DNA from: Litoribacter populi
GTDB taxonomy: Bacteria > Bacteroidota > Bacteroidia > Cytophagales > Cyclobacteriaceae
Assembly: GCF_007483685.1 (NCBI RefSeq)
Contig: NZ_VMKN01000001.1
Coordinates: forward strand, 1,063,825-1,127,824
Direction: 5' to 3'
Length of the DNA: 64,000 bases
The position numbers were made by a program, and so were the translations under genes. Within the stretch, counting starts at the first letter, position 1, and each line of letters starts with the position of its first letter. Shown here piece by piece: positions 45,305 through 54,632 of this stretch. The notes below the pieces were generated by a model that did no database searches, was not told where the DNA came from, and saw only the letters and a program-made list of their open reading frames with translations.

Positions 45305-48265
45305 TTAAAATCCAAAGTTCAAATTAAACGTATAGATTCTTGGCAAAGGGAAAGCTGTATAATCTATACCCAACGAAGGAACTCCGTCCCGTGCCTTATT
45401 GGTGTTGACCTCTGGGTCAAAGCCACTATAGTTGGTGAACAGTAACAGGTTTTGCCCTGTAAAACCTACCCTTAAAGTTTTGATATATCGGCTATTTTCC
45501 ATGTTGAAGGTATAACCTAGGTTTAGGTTAGACAGTCTCACAAAATCACTTGATTCCAAGAATCTGGAAGAGACCTCACCAAAGTTGGCAGGATTTTCAC
45601 CGGAGTTGGCAATTTCGCGGGTCACATTTCTGCCATTTGCAAGGTTTCCTCTCAAAAAAATGGCGTTTGCGGTATTGTTGTAGATTAGACCGCCGTTTTG
45701 ACCATTGAAGAATATGCTTGCATCAAATCTGCCAATAGCGAAGTTGTTGGTAAGACCCCAAGTGAAAGTTGGAAAAGGAGATCCTAAATAGAACAATTCC
45801 TCATTGTTTCGGTAGATACCCAGACCGTCTTCCGTAAAGCCTTCAAAGTCCCTCATGTAGAATGAGTATAGAGGTTGCCCGTCTGTAATTCTTTGAGCAA
45901 AGGCACCAGTCAAACCTTGACCATCAATATTACCCGTGTTCAAAGTTGTTCCGATTCCCTGCACATCGTTTCTGAGGAATGTCGCATTAGCTAGGATATT
46001 CCAGGAGAAGTTTTCTCTGTCCACTGCTAGATAGTCCAAGGTAAATTCAACCCCTTCGTTGATTACTCTTCCCGGTAAGTTTTCCCATCTCGTGATAGCG
46101 TTAGCTGGAGCTGGGAAATCAACCAGTATCAAAAGGTTTTCAGTCTGTTTGTTAAAGTAGTCAACCATACCGGTAAGCTTGGATTGCATAATGGCAAAAT
46201 CAAAACCGACATTAAATTGAACCGTTTCCTCCCATCTCAAATTGGGATTATACTGGTTAGATATAAATGTACCTCCTTGGTTATCTGCTCTCAGAACTGT
46301 GATGGCAGCGTTTCTAGGGAATTCTTGATTTCCTGTAACACCCCAACCTGCTCTCAACTTAAGATCGTTGAAAGCACTTCCACTCATGAAATTCTCTTCA
46401 TTGATTCTCCAGGCCGCTGCAAGGGAAGGGAATACCCCATACTTGTTATCCTCACCAAACTTGGATGAACCGTCAGCCCTAACAGTAGCGGTAATTAAAT
46501 ATTTGTCACGTATATTATAATTTACCCTACCAAAGAATGACTGTAATTCATCTTGCCCTCTAAAGGAGTTTCCAAGGAATGCTCTGGCATTCACGTTATC
46601 CACACCACCCATATTGTCCACTGGAGGTACGTTGGGTAGGGTGAAGAATCGCGATTCTAGGAAATGGCCACGGCTTTCAAACTTCTGATAAGAGAACCCT
46701 AGTAGGGCCTCCAGCTTGTTTTCTCCAATTGCGCCATTATAATTTAATGTATGTTCTATAAGTTGGTTTCTCTGATAGGTGTTATTGATTACACCACGTC
46801 CGATGTTTTCAACTGCTGGGAAAACCAACCTTTGATCAAGGCTTGTTCTTCTGACACCTGAGGAATTATCTATACCGAAGTTCATTTTGTAGAACAAGTT
46901 ATCAGTAATGTCAAAACTGACCCCAATGTTTGCCAACACCCTAGTAGTCTCACCACGGTCATCGATATAGGCTAGCATTGCGGAAGGATTTCTGAAATCC
47001 TGAGTCTGAAGGAATGTCCCATCGGGATTTCTTATTGGCCTTGTAGGATTGGCTTGAAGAGCTGCTCCAATTAGGTTACCCTCGAATCCTACATCTTCCC
47101 CAAGTGGTGCATAGGTATCTTTGATATCTGAAGCTGTTAATTGAAGGTCAAATCGCAACCTGTCATCAAATACTTTATGGGATGCGTTAACCCGACCGGT
47201 AATTCTTTCAAGACCAGTGTTTTTAATTATACCATCCTGGTTCATGTAACTTAAAGACACCCGATATTGAGTTTTCTCGGTTCCTCCTCCGTAGCCTATA
47301 TTATAGTTTTGGGTGATGGCGGTTCGAAAAATCTCATCTTGCCAGTCAGTGGCTCCTCCAAAATTGATAACACTTTCATCAGCTCCTGCAGCCACTGCAG
47401 CCGGTACATAATCGTTGGCATCAAGAAGGTCAATTTTCCTAGCTCTAGTACTCACACTGGCACTTGTAGAAAATGTTAGGCTTTCCTGTCCTGCTTTTCC
47501 TTTTTTGGTGGTAATCAAAACAACACCATTGGAACCCCGTGATCCGTAGATGGCTGCAGCTGAAGCATCTTTCAATACGGAGATACTTTCAATGTCATCT
47601 GGGTTTAGGAAGTTGAGAGGGTTTCTTGGCTGGGAGCCCCCTGCGCCATAATCGGCACCACCTGCTTGCGTTGCTGCTCCATCTAACGGTACTCCATCAA
47701 TAACGAAAAGCGGGTTGTTGTCCGATCGTACTGAAGAAGTACCCCGGATACGGATATTGAGTGCAGCGCCTGGCTCACCACTACTTGGGGTTACTTGCAC
47801 ACCGGCAGCTCGCCCTTGAAGCAATTGTTCTGGTGAGTTGATGATACCTTTGTTGAATTTCTCTTCTCCCAAAGCCACTACCGCTCCCGTCGCGTCCTGA
47901 GCCCTTTGTTGCCCATAACCAATTACGACCGTTTCGCTTAGGCTTTGAATATTTTCCTCAAGGGTAATGGTGAAAAGTGATAAATTCCCTATTGATATCT
48001 CCTGTGTGGTAAAACCAATATAGGAGACTACTAGAGTCGTCTCCCCACCTTCCAGGTCAAAGCTAAACTTTCCATCCATATCGGTAACTGTACCTTTGGA
48101 TGTTCCCTTGACCTGAATCGCAACCCCTGGTAAGGGTTGCATGTCTTCGCCGGAGATCACCGTACCGGTAATCTGCCTGCCCTGTGCATGTGCTGCATCG
48201 ACCGAAACAATAACCATGGCCAACAGCAACAAAAACACCTTCATGCTGAGTAAATAATTTTTCAT
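45305..48265 (-). CDS. SusC/RagA-family TonB-dependent outer-membrane transporter
   Basis: Outer-membrane importer of 986 residues, at the short end for SusC. A signal peptide ends near DAAHAQ; a carboxypeptidase-regulatory-like domain follows (GTVISGEDMQPLPGVAIQVK), then the plug with the SusC signature (SVLKDASAAAIYGSRGSNGV) and the barrel ending in YTFNLNFGF with a terminal Phe. There is no N-terminal signalling (STN) domain, so it is not a direct FecA-type sensor. TonB-ExbBD energy imports an oligomeric nutrient captured by the SusD partner. It opens the susCD-FG-GAP-haloperoxidase run and diverges from a DUF5686 gene. Confidence 0.97.
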   Translation of the reverse strand: MKNYLLSMKVFLLLLAMVIVSVDAAHAQGRQITGTVISGEDMQPLPGVAIQVKGTSKGTVTDMDGKFSFDLEGGETTLVVSYIGFTTQEISIGNLSLFTITLEENIQSLSETVVIGYGQQRAQDATGAVVALGEEKFNKGIINSPEQLLQGRAAGVQVTPSSGEPGAALNIRIRGTSSVRSDNNPLFVIDGVPLDGAATQAGGADYGAGGSQPRNPLNFLNPDDIESISVLKDASAAAIYGSRGSNGVVLITTKKGKAGQESLTFSTSASVSTRARKIDLLDANDYVPAAVAAGADESVINFGGATDWQDEIFRTAITQNYNIGYGGGTEKTQYRVSLSYMNQDGIIKNTGLERITGRVNASHKVFDDRLRFDLQLTASDIKDTYAPLGEDVGFEGNLIGAALQANPTRPIRNPDGTFLQTQDFRNPSAMLAYIDDRGETTRVLANIGVSFDITDNLFYKMNFGIDNSSGVRRTSLDQRLVFPAVENIGRGVINNTYQRNQLIEHTLNYNGAIGENKLEALLGFSYQKFESRGHFLESRFFTLPNVPPVDNMGGVDNVNARAFLGNSFRGQDELQSFFGRVNYNIRDKYLITATVRADGSSKFGEDNKYGVFPSLAAAWRINEENFMSGSAFNDLKLRAGWGVTGNQEFPRNAAITVLRADNQGGTFISNQYNPNLRWEETVQFNVGFDFAIMQSKLTGMVDYFNKQTENLLILVDFPAPANAITRWENLPGRVINEGVEFTLDYLAVDRENFSWNILANATFLRNDVQGIGTTLNTGNIDGQGLTGAFAQRITDGQPLYSFYMRDFEGFTEDGLGIYRNNEELFYLGSPFPTFTWGLTNNFAIGRFDASIFFNGQNGGLIYNNTANAIFLRGNLANGRNVTREIANSGENPANFGEVSSRFLESSDFVRLSNLNLGYTFNMENSRYIKTLRVGFTGQNLLLFTNYSGFDPEVNTNKARDGVPSLGIDYTAFPLPRIYTFNLNFGF

Positions 48266-48700
48266 AGGTTTATTCTGTTAAAGAATCAAAAATTGGTAGA
48301 ACATGCTAATTCTAATGTAAAATCGAACATTTAAATGATTTTTGCAAAAATTAACATTTGCCAAATTACTTCTATAAGGGTCTGATGTTTAAATATTTAC
48401 ATGCAATTGTGTAAAAAACTATGATGTCTATTGAAAATATTGCAAAATCAGCAATGGAAATCGATTGAATTTTGCTAATTCTTAATATTTTACTGTTTTA
48501 TTAAAATTGTTATCAGAAACAAGAATTGGTAAAGAGGTGTTATAGGCCAATATTCTATTTTATGGCATTATTTAGTTCTCCAATCCTTTGGTAAATATTA
48601 CTCTGTATGCCGTTTTTGGGCAATTTGACTTGTTCGCTCAAACATTAAGGCATTTCCATTATCCCGCTTTTTCTTTAAATTACGCCCTAATTGTTGTCTT
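48266..48700. other. 435-base divergent intergenic region between susC and DUF5686 gene
   Basis: Very AT-rich region with no credible ORF or RNA gene. It should carry the promoters of both flanking genes, but no full TTG/TAnnTTTG pair could be assigned with confidence. It contains a 14-bp perfect palindrome at 48338-48351 and several GCAAAA/TTTTGC words (for example near 48440-48475). Confidence 0.5.
48338..48351. promoter_or_regulatory. 14-bp perfect palindrome upstream of susC
   Basis: ATTTTTGCAAAAAT is its own reverse complement and lies about 75 bases before the susC start. It could be an operator, for example for a CRP-like or other dimeric regulator, but AT-rich palindromes also occur by chance. 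Confidence 0.35.
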
Positions 48701-51331
48701 ATGGATTTGAGAGTAGTACTGCTATTGGTCTTCATTTTTTTTGGCCAAACCGCATATGGTCAAGGAATTAAAGGGAAAGTAGTTTCTGAAACTGGCGAGC
48801 CTTTGGCTTATGCATCAGTTTATATCCGCAACCTCGGTGATGGGGTGCCGACCAACCAAAACGGTGAGTTTGAGTATAATCTAAAACCTGGTGTGTACGA
48901 TGTTTTAGTGCAGTTCATAGGTTTCACTTCGGTACTCAAGACGGTGGAAATTCAAGATCGCTGGGTTGAACTGAATGTTGAATTAAAGGAGCAGGTCCTT
49001 GGATTGCAGGAAGTTGTGGTTCGGAGCGGGCAAGAAGATCCCGCACTTACAGTGATGCGAAAGGCGATTTCAAAAGCTAAATTTCACCGACTTCAGGTGC
49101 AGGAATATTCCATGCAGGTCTACCTAAAGGGTACAGGCAAACTGACTAATGCACCCTTTTTTCTTAAGAAAAAACTTAAGGAAGAAGGACTGAACTTAAA
49201 CGAAGCCTACACCTCAGAGTCCGTTTCGGAGGTAAGGTTTTCCCAGCCTGATAAAATTGAGGAAAAAGTAATCAGTATTCGCTCGAGTGGAGATGACAAT
49301 GCTACTTCCCCGGCCCCCTATATCGGTACCAGCTTCTACAATGAGAAAATTAACGGCGCCATTTCCCCGCTATCCCGCAGTGCTTTCGCCTATTATAAGT
49401 TTACGCTCATGGGCTCATTTATGGAGGACGGAATATTGATCAACAAGGTGAAGGTGACTCCGAGGTCGAGAGGTGAAAATGTGTTTGAAGGCTTTATATA
49501 CATAATTGAGGATCTTTGGGCTATCCATAGCCTAGACCTGAAAACCTCCCTCATGGGATTTCAGGTCAATGTTAACCAAATCTACGCCCCAGTTAAAGAC
49601 CAGGTCTGGATGCCTATAAGTCATACATATGTTTTCGGAGGAAAGATATTCGGGTTTGCTGGAGAATATAAGTATTTGGCTTCTATCCGTGATTATGACA
49701 TTGTTCTGAACCCCGATTTGGTAGTTGAACCGGAGATTATTGATGAGAAAATCCAGGAGGTACCTCAGGATATTGTCAGATTTGACAAGAAGTCCACTTC
49801 CCTTCAAAAGCTGGAAGAAGGAGATAAGTTGACCCGAAAGGAATTCCGCAAAATGGTCAACGAATACGAAAAAGAAGCTTTGCGTCAGCGAGACGATGCA
49901 GAAGTAATCCGGGAAAGAGATTATAAGGTGGACAGTCTGGCAACAAAGCGGGGACTCAGCTATTGGGACAGCATCAGGCCAGTAAAGCTAACTGCGGAGG
50001 AACTCAAGGGCTATCAACGTGATGATAGTTTGGCTGTAGTAGAGGCAGCCAAGATGGACAAAAAGGATACTACGGCTAGAAAGAAGGTGAGCAAAAAGTT
50101 TGACCCCTTGTCTGTCATCATGGGTGGCAGCTACAGTTTTGGGGGAGGAAAGTCGGCTGGCTTTGATGAGAATCTATTCAAAACAGGTTTCAATACCGTG
50201 GAGGGGTGGAAGTTTGGCTTTTCTGGATACTTGCGCTATGCGAAGGTAGATACTGTAGGAGTGACGGATCAGAAAAAAACTACTGAATACCTGCTCAGAC
50301 CGACCTTTAGGTATGGGTTTGCCAGTAATCAACCTTATCTAAAAGGAGACCTTTACCGAAATGTGAAAGCAGGAGCTACCAATTCCAGAATTGGTGTAAG
50401 AGGTGGAAGGTATATCGAGCAGTTTAATGGGGATGAGCCAATCAGCGAGTTTGTCAATACACTCTATACGCTAATCATGCGGCAAAATTTTATGAAATTG
50501 TATGAGCAGGATTTTCTCGAATTGTACCACAGCAGACGCTTGAATGAGACTTTTTCTTATTCAGGCAGTGTGAAGTGGGCAGAAAGAAGGGAGCTCTTCA
50601 ACCAATCGGATGGTAGTTTTTTCTATGAAGAGACTCGGGACTTTACCCCAAATAGACCAGCTAGTTTGGAATCAAATCCAACCAACTTTCAAAACCATCA
50701 AGCTCTCATTGTAAATGCTTCGGCACGATGGAGGCCGGGGGTTAAATATGGAGTGAGAAACGGAAGGCGCTATGCGATTTATGACCGTGCACCGGAATTT
50801 AATTTCAGTTATACCAAGGGTATTCCCAATTTCAGAGGGATGACATCAACTGATTTTGATCTCCTGGAAGCTGGATTAGAGCATAGCTTTGTATTCGGGG
50901 TTAGCGGACGACTGGATTTCAATGTCAACGTGGGTACTTTCTTGAATAATGATAGAATGTACTTTATGGATTACAAACATTTTGGAGGTAACAGAACTAT
51001 CTTCAGCAATATGGGTGTGGCGTCCAATTACAGATTTTTGGACTATTACAGATTCAGTACCCAATCAGATTTTATTAGCTCAATCGTGCATTATCAGTTT
51101 CGGAAATTCCTGTTTACCCAGCTACCCATGCTGCGCTATTCTGGTTTGAGGGAGAACCTTTTCTTCAATTACCTCAAAACGGCCAACTCTCCGCACTACA
51201 TAGAAGTAGGCTATTCACTTGACCAGCTATTCCGCATCTTCCGACTGGAAGTGGGTGCGGGGTTTGAAAATGGCAGATACAGTACCTCTGGGGTGAGGTT
51301 TGGGGTGGCTTCTTTTATTAATATTAATTAG
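48701..51331 (+). CDS. DUF5686 family outer-membrane protein with carboxypeptidase-like N-terminal domain
   Basis: Protein of 876 residues. A signal peptide (about 1-20, ending AYGQ) precedes a carboxypeptidase-regulatory-like beta-sandwich (GKVVSETGEPLAYASVYIRN, to about residue 95), a link with LQEVVVRSG resembling a TonB-box region, and then a long DUF5686-type region of beta strands ending in FGVASFININ, consistent with an outer-membrane barrel. A charged stretch (about 365-465) contains many Lys/Glu/Asp. Such proteins are common in Bacteroidota and of unknown function. It diverges from susC. Confidence 0.85.
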   Translation: MDLRVVLLLVFIFFGQTAYGQGIKGKVVSETGEPLAYASVYIRNLGDGVPTNQNGEFEYNLKPGVYDVLVQFIGFTSVLKTVEIQDRWVELNVELKEQVLGLQEVVVRSGQEDPALTVMRKAISKAKFHRLQVQEYSMQVYLKGTGKLTNAPFFLKKKLKEEGLNLNEAYTSESVSEVRFSQPDKIEEKVISIRSSGDDNATSPAPYIGTSFYNEKINGAISPLSRSAFAYYKFTLMGSFMEDGILINKVKVTPRSRGENVFEGFIYIIEDLWAIHSLDLKTSLMGFQVNVNQIYAPVKDQVWMPISHTYVFGGKIFGFAGEYKYLASIRDYDIVLNPDLVVEPEIIDEKIQEVPQDIVRFDKKSTSLQKLEEGDKLTRKEFRKMVNEYEKEALRQRDDAEVIRERDYKVDSLATKRGLSYWDSIRPVKLTAEELKGYQRDDSLAVVEAAKMDKKDTTARKKVSKKFDPLSVIMGGSYSFGGGKSAGFDENLFKTGFNTVEGWKFGFSGYLRYAKVDTVGVTDQKKTTEYLLRPTFRYGFASNQPYLKGDLYRNVKAGATNSRIGVRGGRYIEQFNGDEPISEFVNTLYTLIMRQNFMKLYEQDFLELYHSRRLNETFSYSGSVKWAERRELFNQSDGSFFYEETRDFTPNRPASLESNPTNFQNHQALIVNASARWRPGVKYGVRNGRRYAIYDRAPEFNFSYTKGIPNFRGMTSTDFDLLEAGLEHSFVFGVSGRLDFNVNVGTFLNNDRMYFMDYKHFGGNRTIFSNMGVASNYRFLDYYRFSTQSDFISSIVHYQFRKFLFTQLPMLRYSGLRENLFFNYLKTANSPHYIEVGYSLDQLFRIFRLEVGAGFENGRYSTSGVRFGVASFININ

Positions 51332-51385
51332 GAAATATGGGAGAGGTTACTGCATTCGCAAGTAAAAGTATTTCAATATTTCATG

Positions 51386-51437
51386 ATTTCGCCTAGCGTA
51401 TTTTTTTCTAAATTTCGCGTAGCGTATTTCTTTCTAA
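51386..51437. repeat. 26-bp direct tandem repeat, two copies
   Basis: Copy 1 (51386-51411) and copy 2 (51412-51437) adjoin exactly and differ at two of 26 positions. The shared core is TAGCGTATTT. The origin may be slippage or an old insertion; a binding role is possible. Confidence 0.8.
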
Positions 51438-51564
51438 AATAGTTTAAAAATAAAATTAGCCTACCCTTTTTTGGAAATTGCGAGCCTTTGTGGTAAATTG
51501 AAGGCTGTAAGGTTTAATAATGGAAAGAACTGGTTGTCAATGATGGCCATTTCTTTAGAGTCTG

Positions 51565-51586
51565 GGCTTCTTTGAAGCCTTTTTTT
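51565..51586 (+). terminator. Intrinsic terminator 234 bases after the DUF5686 gene
   Basis: GGCTTC and GAAGCC form a six-pair stem with loop TTT, followed by seven T. Stem and T-run are good only on the + strand. Confidence 0.75.
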
Positions 51587-51800
51587 GTTTATATCCAGTT
51601 CTATTTTTTAAAAGCCCTTCCAGTCGAACTTTAACTCGGGCACAAAATCTTTATCTCAAAATCAACTTCTTGGCACCCATTCTGTAAGACTTCTCCTGGA
51701 GGATAAAAGCTTTTCATTGCTTCAACAATTTGTTGCAAAGCCCTGTTTTATTATTTCCAATAAGATTAGAGTCCAGTATTTTTATTAAAGAAGTGTTGAG

Positions 51801-53213
51801 ATGCGTAGATGGTTGACTTTTTTGTTTTTGCTAAATATTTTGGCTTGCCAATCTTATGAAGAGCAGGTGTCTGACTGTATGGTCAGCTTTTCCTTAACAA
51901 ACCTACCCCAATTCGGAAATGTGGATATCAATGCCCGCCAAACAGCCATATCTGGATGGGAGCATATCCTTGCCCCCGAGGTGGAAATCCACATTACTCA
52001 AGCCGATGGCGGTTATTCTGAAGTGCTTTCTTTTGCCTCGGGAGAATCTTTGCCCCAGACCCTCATTTTACCATATGGAAGTTATGTGTATGAAATAACT
52101 GCTGAGGGAGAGGAGATGGAGGCGTATATGCCCATTGCAGGCAGTGGGACTTTTGACGTCCAAGGACCTAATGCCAATGTCATAATCGATGGGCAAAGTG
52201 AATACGGCTTAGTGACAGTGGAAAATACAGGTGTGGAAAGCGTAAACCTAAATGGAGAGGACCTAACCCTGACTGATAATGAAGAGTTTTTTTACATGTA
52301 TATCCGACAAGGTACTTTAGTGGCCCTTCAGGTCAATCCTTTGGATACCGAGGAATTATTGACAAGAGATATTGAAGTTGGGGCATTGCAGCATTATCAT
52401 TTTTATCTGGACGCCTCAGGAGAACCCAATTCCGGTGTCGTAGATTTGGTTTTAGGGGAATTTACCTACGTGCAAGAAGGCATAGCCCTGGAGGATATCA
52501 ATAATATAGTATACGATGTGGACGGAAACCGCTACAGAACGGTAAGAGTCGGGAACCAGGTCTGGATGGCTGAAAACCTCCGGACATCCTCCTACTGTAA
52601 CGGTGACCCGGTCACTCGTGAACCGAATCCGGAGGGATGGGATGATGTGGAGGAGGGATTGTGGACTTATTATGAAGACAGGGAAGAGTATGGGCAAGCT
52701 TATGGCAAGCTTTACAACGGCTATGCAGCCACGGATGAACGAAATATTTGTCCGTGCGACTGGAGGGTGCCCACTCAAGAAGATTTTCAAGAACTTGCCC
52801 AATACTTAGATCAAGACTACACTGGGCCAGATAAATTGAAGGACACCGGATTTGAGCATTGGAAATCACCGAATACGGGGGCAAGCAATGAAACCGGTAT
52901 GACCATGAGAGGCGGAGGAATGTTGCTCAGGCAAACCCCTCAACGCGATAGGGAAGAGAATAGATGGTATTATCCCTTTCCTTTAAGATTTGATTACAAT
53001 TGGTTGCATCTGGTAGGGGGTTGGTGGACCCAGACGGAGGTCGAATACAGCTTTTGGTGGTATTCTACTGAACCGGAGCCTCCAGGCTATAGGTTTAATA
53101 CCCTTTATGTAATGGAGCAAAGATTTAATAGTGTGGGGGATGTCAATCCTAGGCCTCACGATGGGTACAAAAATGAAGGAATGTCCATCAGATGTATTAA
53201 AGAAAATCCCTAA
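51801..53213 (+). CDS. FISUMP-domain lipoprotein, copy 1
   Basis: Lipoprotein of 470 residues (lipobox ILAC, Cys16, followed by QSYEEQ). Residues ~25-230 form a beta-rich N-terminal region of unknown type. The rest is a FISUMP domain, named for the major paralogous domain of Fibrobacter succinogenes: VRVGNQVWMAENLRT, YGKLYNGYAA, RNICPCDWRVPTQEDF and the end MSIRCIKE. FISUMP proteins are secreted or surface proteins of unknown role, possibly C-type-lectin-like binders. The next gene is a full-length paralog three bases on. Confidence 0.88.
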   Translation: MRRWLTFLFLLNILACQSYEEQVSDCMVSFSLTNLPQFGNVDINARQTAISGWEHILAPEVEIHITQADGGYSEVLSFASGESLPQTLILPYGSYVYEITAEGEEMEAYMPIAGSGTFDVQGPNANVIIDGQSEYGLVTVENTGVESVNLNGEDLTLTDNEEFFYMYIRQGTLVALQVNPLDTEELLTRDIEVGALQHYHFYLDASGEPNSGVVDLVLGEFTYVQEGIALEDINNIVYDVDGNRYRTVRVGNQVWMAENLRTSSYCNGDPVTREPNPEGWDDVEEGLWTYYEDREEYGQAYGKLYNGYAATDERNICPCDWRVPTQEDFQELAQYLDQDYTGPDKLKDTGFEHWKSPNTGASNETGMTMRGGGMLLRQTPQRDREENRWYYPFPLRFDYNWLHLVGGWWTQTEVEYSFWWYSTEPEPPGYRFNTLYVMEQRFNSVGDVNPRPHDGYKNEGMSIRCIKENP

Positions 53214-53216
53214 GCC

Positions 53217-54578
53217 ATGAGAAAATTATTACACATAGTGATTGGGCTTTTGATGTTGGCTTGTGCCCCTGAAGATGAAATGAGGCCTGTTGGGAACTTG
53301 CAGTTTTCAGGTTTGGAGGTAATGGATTTTTCCTCCCAATCACCCAACGCTCGTCAAAACCAAAACTCTGACTGGGTTCATGTGCTTCCAGACTTTGCCG
53401 AAATTACAATTGTCAACACAAATACCGGAAATGAATATCTCCTTCCATTTGATCCAAGCGATTTCAGTACTCCTTATGGGGTGGAACTGCCTTTCGGTGA
53501 ATATACTTTTAGCTGTAATGTTGAAGCTGGGATATTTGAGGATTATTTGTCTTTTGAGTCCAACGGTGCATTTGTAGTTGATGGCAATCCGGTTAATATA
53601 GTTTTGGAGGCATTTACTGAATATGGTTTGGTGACCATCAAAAACGAATACCTTGAAAACGCCGAAATTTCTGCGGGTGGTGAGACCAAAGAACTGAAAC
53701 GCTCATCGGATAGAAACCATTTTTATCAATATGTGGAGGGAGGAAGAGATGTGGTTTTGGAGATTACAGAGTATTTTGATCAAGAGGTCATTACTTCCGA
53801 ATTTACTATGGAGGCATACAACCACTTCCATTTTTACTTGGACCTGCCCGACCAGGGGAATGCGAATTTTCAGCTGGTCTTGGCAGAATTTGAACTGCTA
53901 GTGGAATCACTTCCCACAAGTCCAGTAGTAGAGGGAGTGGTCAGGGATGCAGAAGGGAATGTATATAAGGTAGTCAAAATAGGCAATCAATATTGGATGG
54001 CGGAGAATCTCCGTACTTCTACTTTTTGCAATGGAGATCCCTTGGAAGAAGCTGGTCAGCCCAATTGGGAATGGGAGTATGGCAATGATATCCCTGGATC
54101 GTGGTCATTTGACAATCAGCCGGAATATGATGTTCCGTATGGCAAGCTTTATAACAATAGGGCTGCAGTGGACGAAAGGAATATTTGCCCTTGCGGGTAT
54201 AAAATCCCGAGCTTGGAAGACTGGAGAGAACTTCGAGAATACCTTGGTGGTAATGAAGAGGCTGCCATTAAAATGCGCAGCACAGATCCGAGATATTGGA
54301 TTGAAGAGCTACATCAAACGGCAACAAATGAAAGCCAATTTAATGCATTGGGAGCAGGGGTTGTCTGGTTGGATCTATTTGGTTATAACTTCCCCAGCTA
54401 TTTTGGTCGGTTTAATGAAATGACTACTTGGTGGACTAGCACCGTGGAAGAAAGAGACGAACCATGGTTTCCTTATGATATTGTTCATTCGGTATGGCTC
54501 CAGCAAACTTTTTATGATTCAGGGACGGATTCCCCGGACAATATTTTCCTAAGGTCAGTGAGGTGTATTAGGGAGTAG
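53217..54578 (+). CDS. FISUMP-domain lipoprotein, copy 2
   Basis: Lipoprotein of 453 residues (lipobox LMLAC, Cys16, followed by APEDEM), colinear with the preceding gene: the same N-terminal beta region with INDWV-like and EYGLVT words (TEYGLVTIKNE here, SEYGLVTVENT there), then the FISUMP domain VKIGNQYWMAENLRT, YGKLYNNRAA, RNICPCGYKIPSLEDW and LRSVRCIRE. The pair arose by local duplication and is probably co-transcribed. A shared binding job at the cell surface is the simplest guess. Confidence 0.88.
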   Translation: MRKLLHIVIGLLMLACAPEDEMRPVGNLQFSGLEVMDFSSQSPNARQNQNSDWVHVLPDFAEITIVNTNTGNEYLLPFDPSDFSTPYGVELPFGEYTFSCNVEAGIFEDYLSFESNGAFVVDGNPVNIVLEAFTEYGLVTIKNEYLENAEISAGGETKELKRSSDRNHFYQYVEGGRDVVLEITEYFDQEVITSEFTMEAYNHFHFYLDLPDQGNANFQLVLAEFELLVESLPTSPVVEGVVRDAEGNVYKVVKIGNQYWMAENLRTSTFCNGDPLEEAGQPNWEWEYGNDIPGSWSFDNQPEYDVPYGKLYNNRAAVDERNICPCGYKIPSLEDWRELREYLGGNEEAAIKMRSTDPRYWIEELHQTATNESQFNALGAGVVWLDLFGYNFPSYFGRFNEMTTWWTSTVEERDEPWFPYDIVHSVWLQQTFYDSGTDSPDNIFLRSVRCIRE

Positions 54579-54632
54579 AAATAGTAGTTCGAATTTTTCT
54601 GATTTTTCAAAAATCTCTTGAATTTGCTATTA

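Larger units (their letters stand above)
51332..51800. other. 469-base gene-free region with tandem repeat and late terminator
   Basis: No convincing ORF is seen. The region holds a 26-bp tandem repeat (51386-51437) and, 234 bases after the DUF5686 stop, a good intrinsic terminator (51565-51586). The distance leaves room for a long 3' UTR or an independent small RNA of perhaps 100 bases ending at the hairpin. TATTTTTA at 51777-51784 is a possible -7 box for the following lipoprotein gene. Confidence 0.5.
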
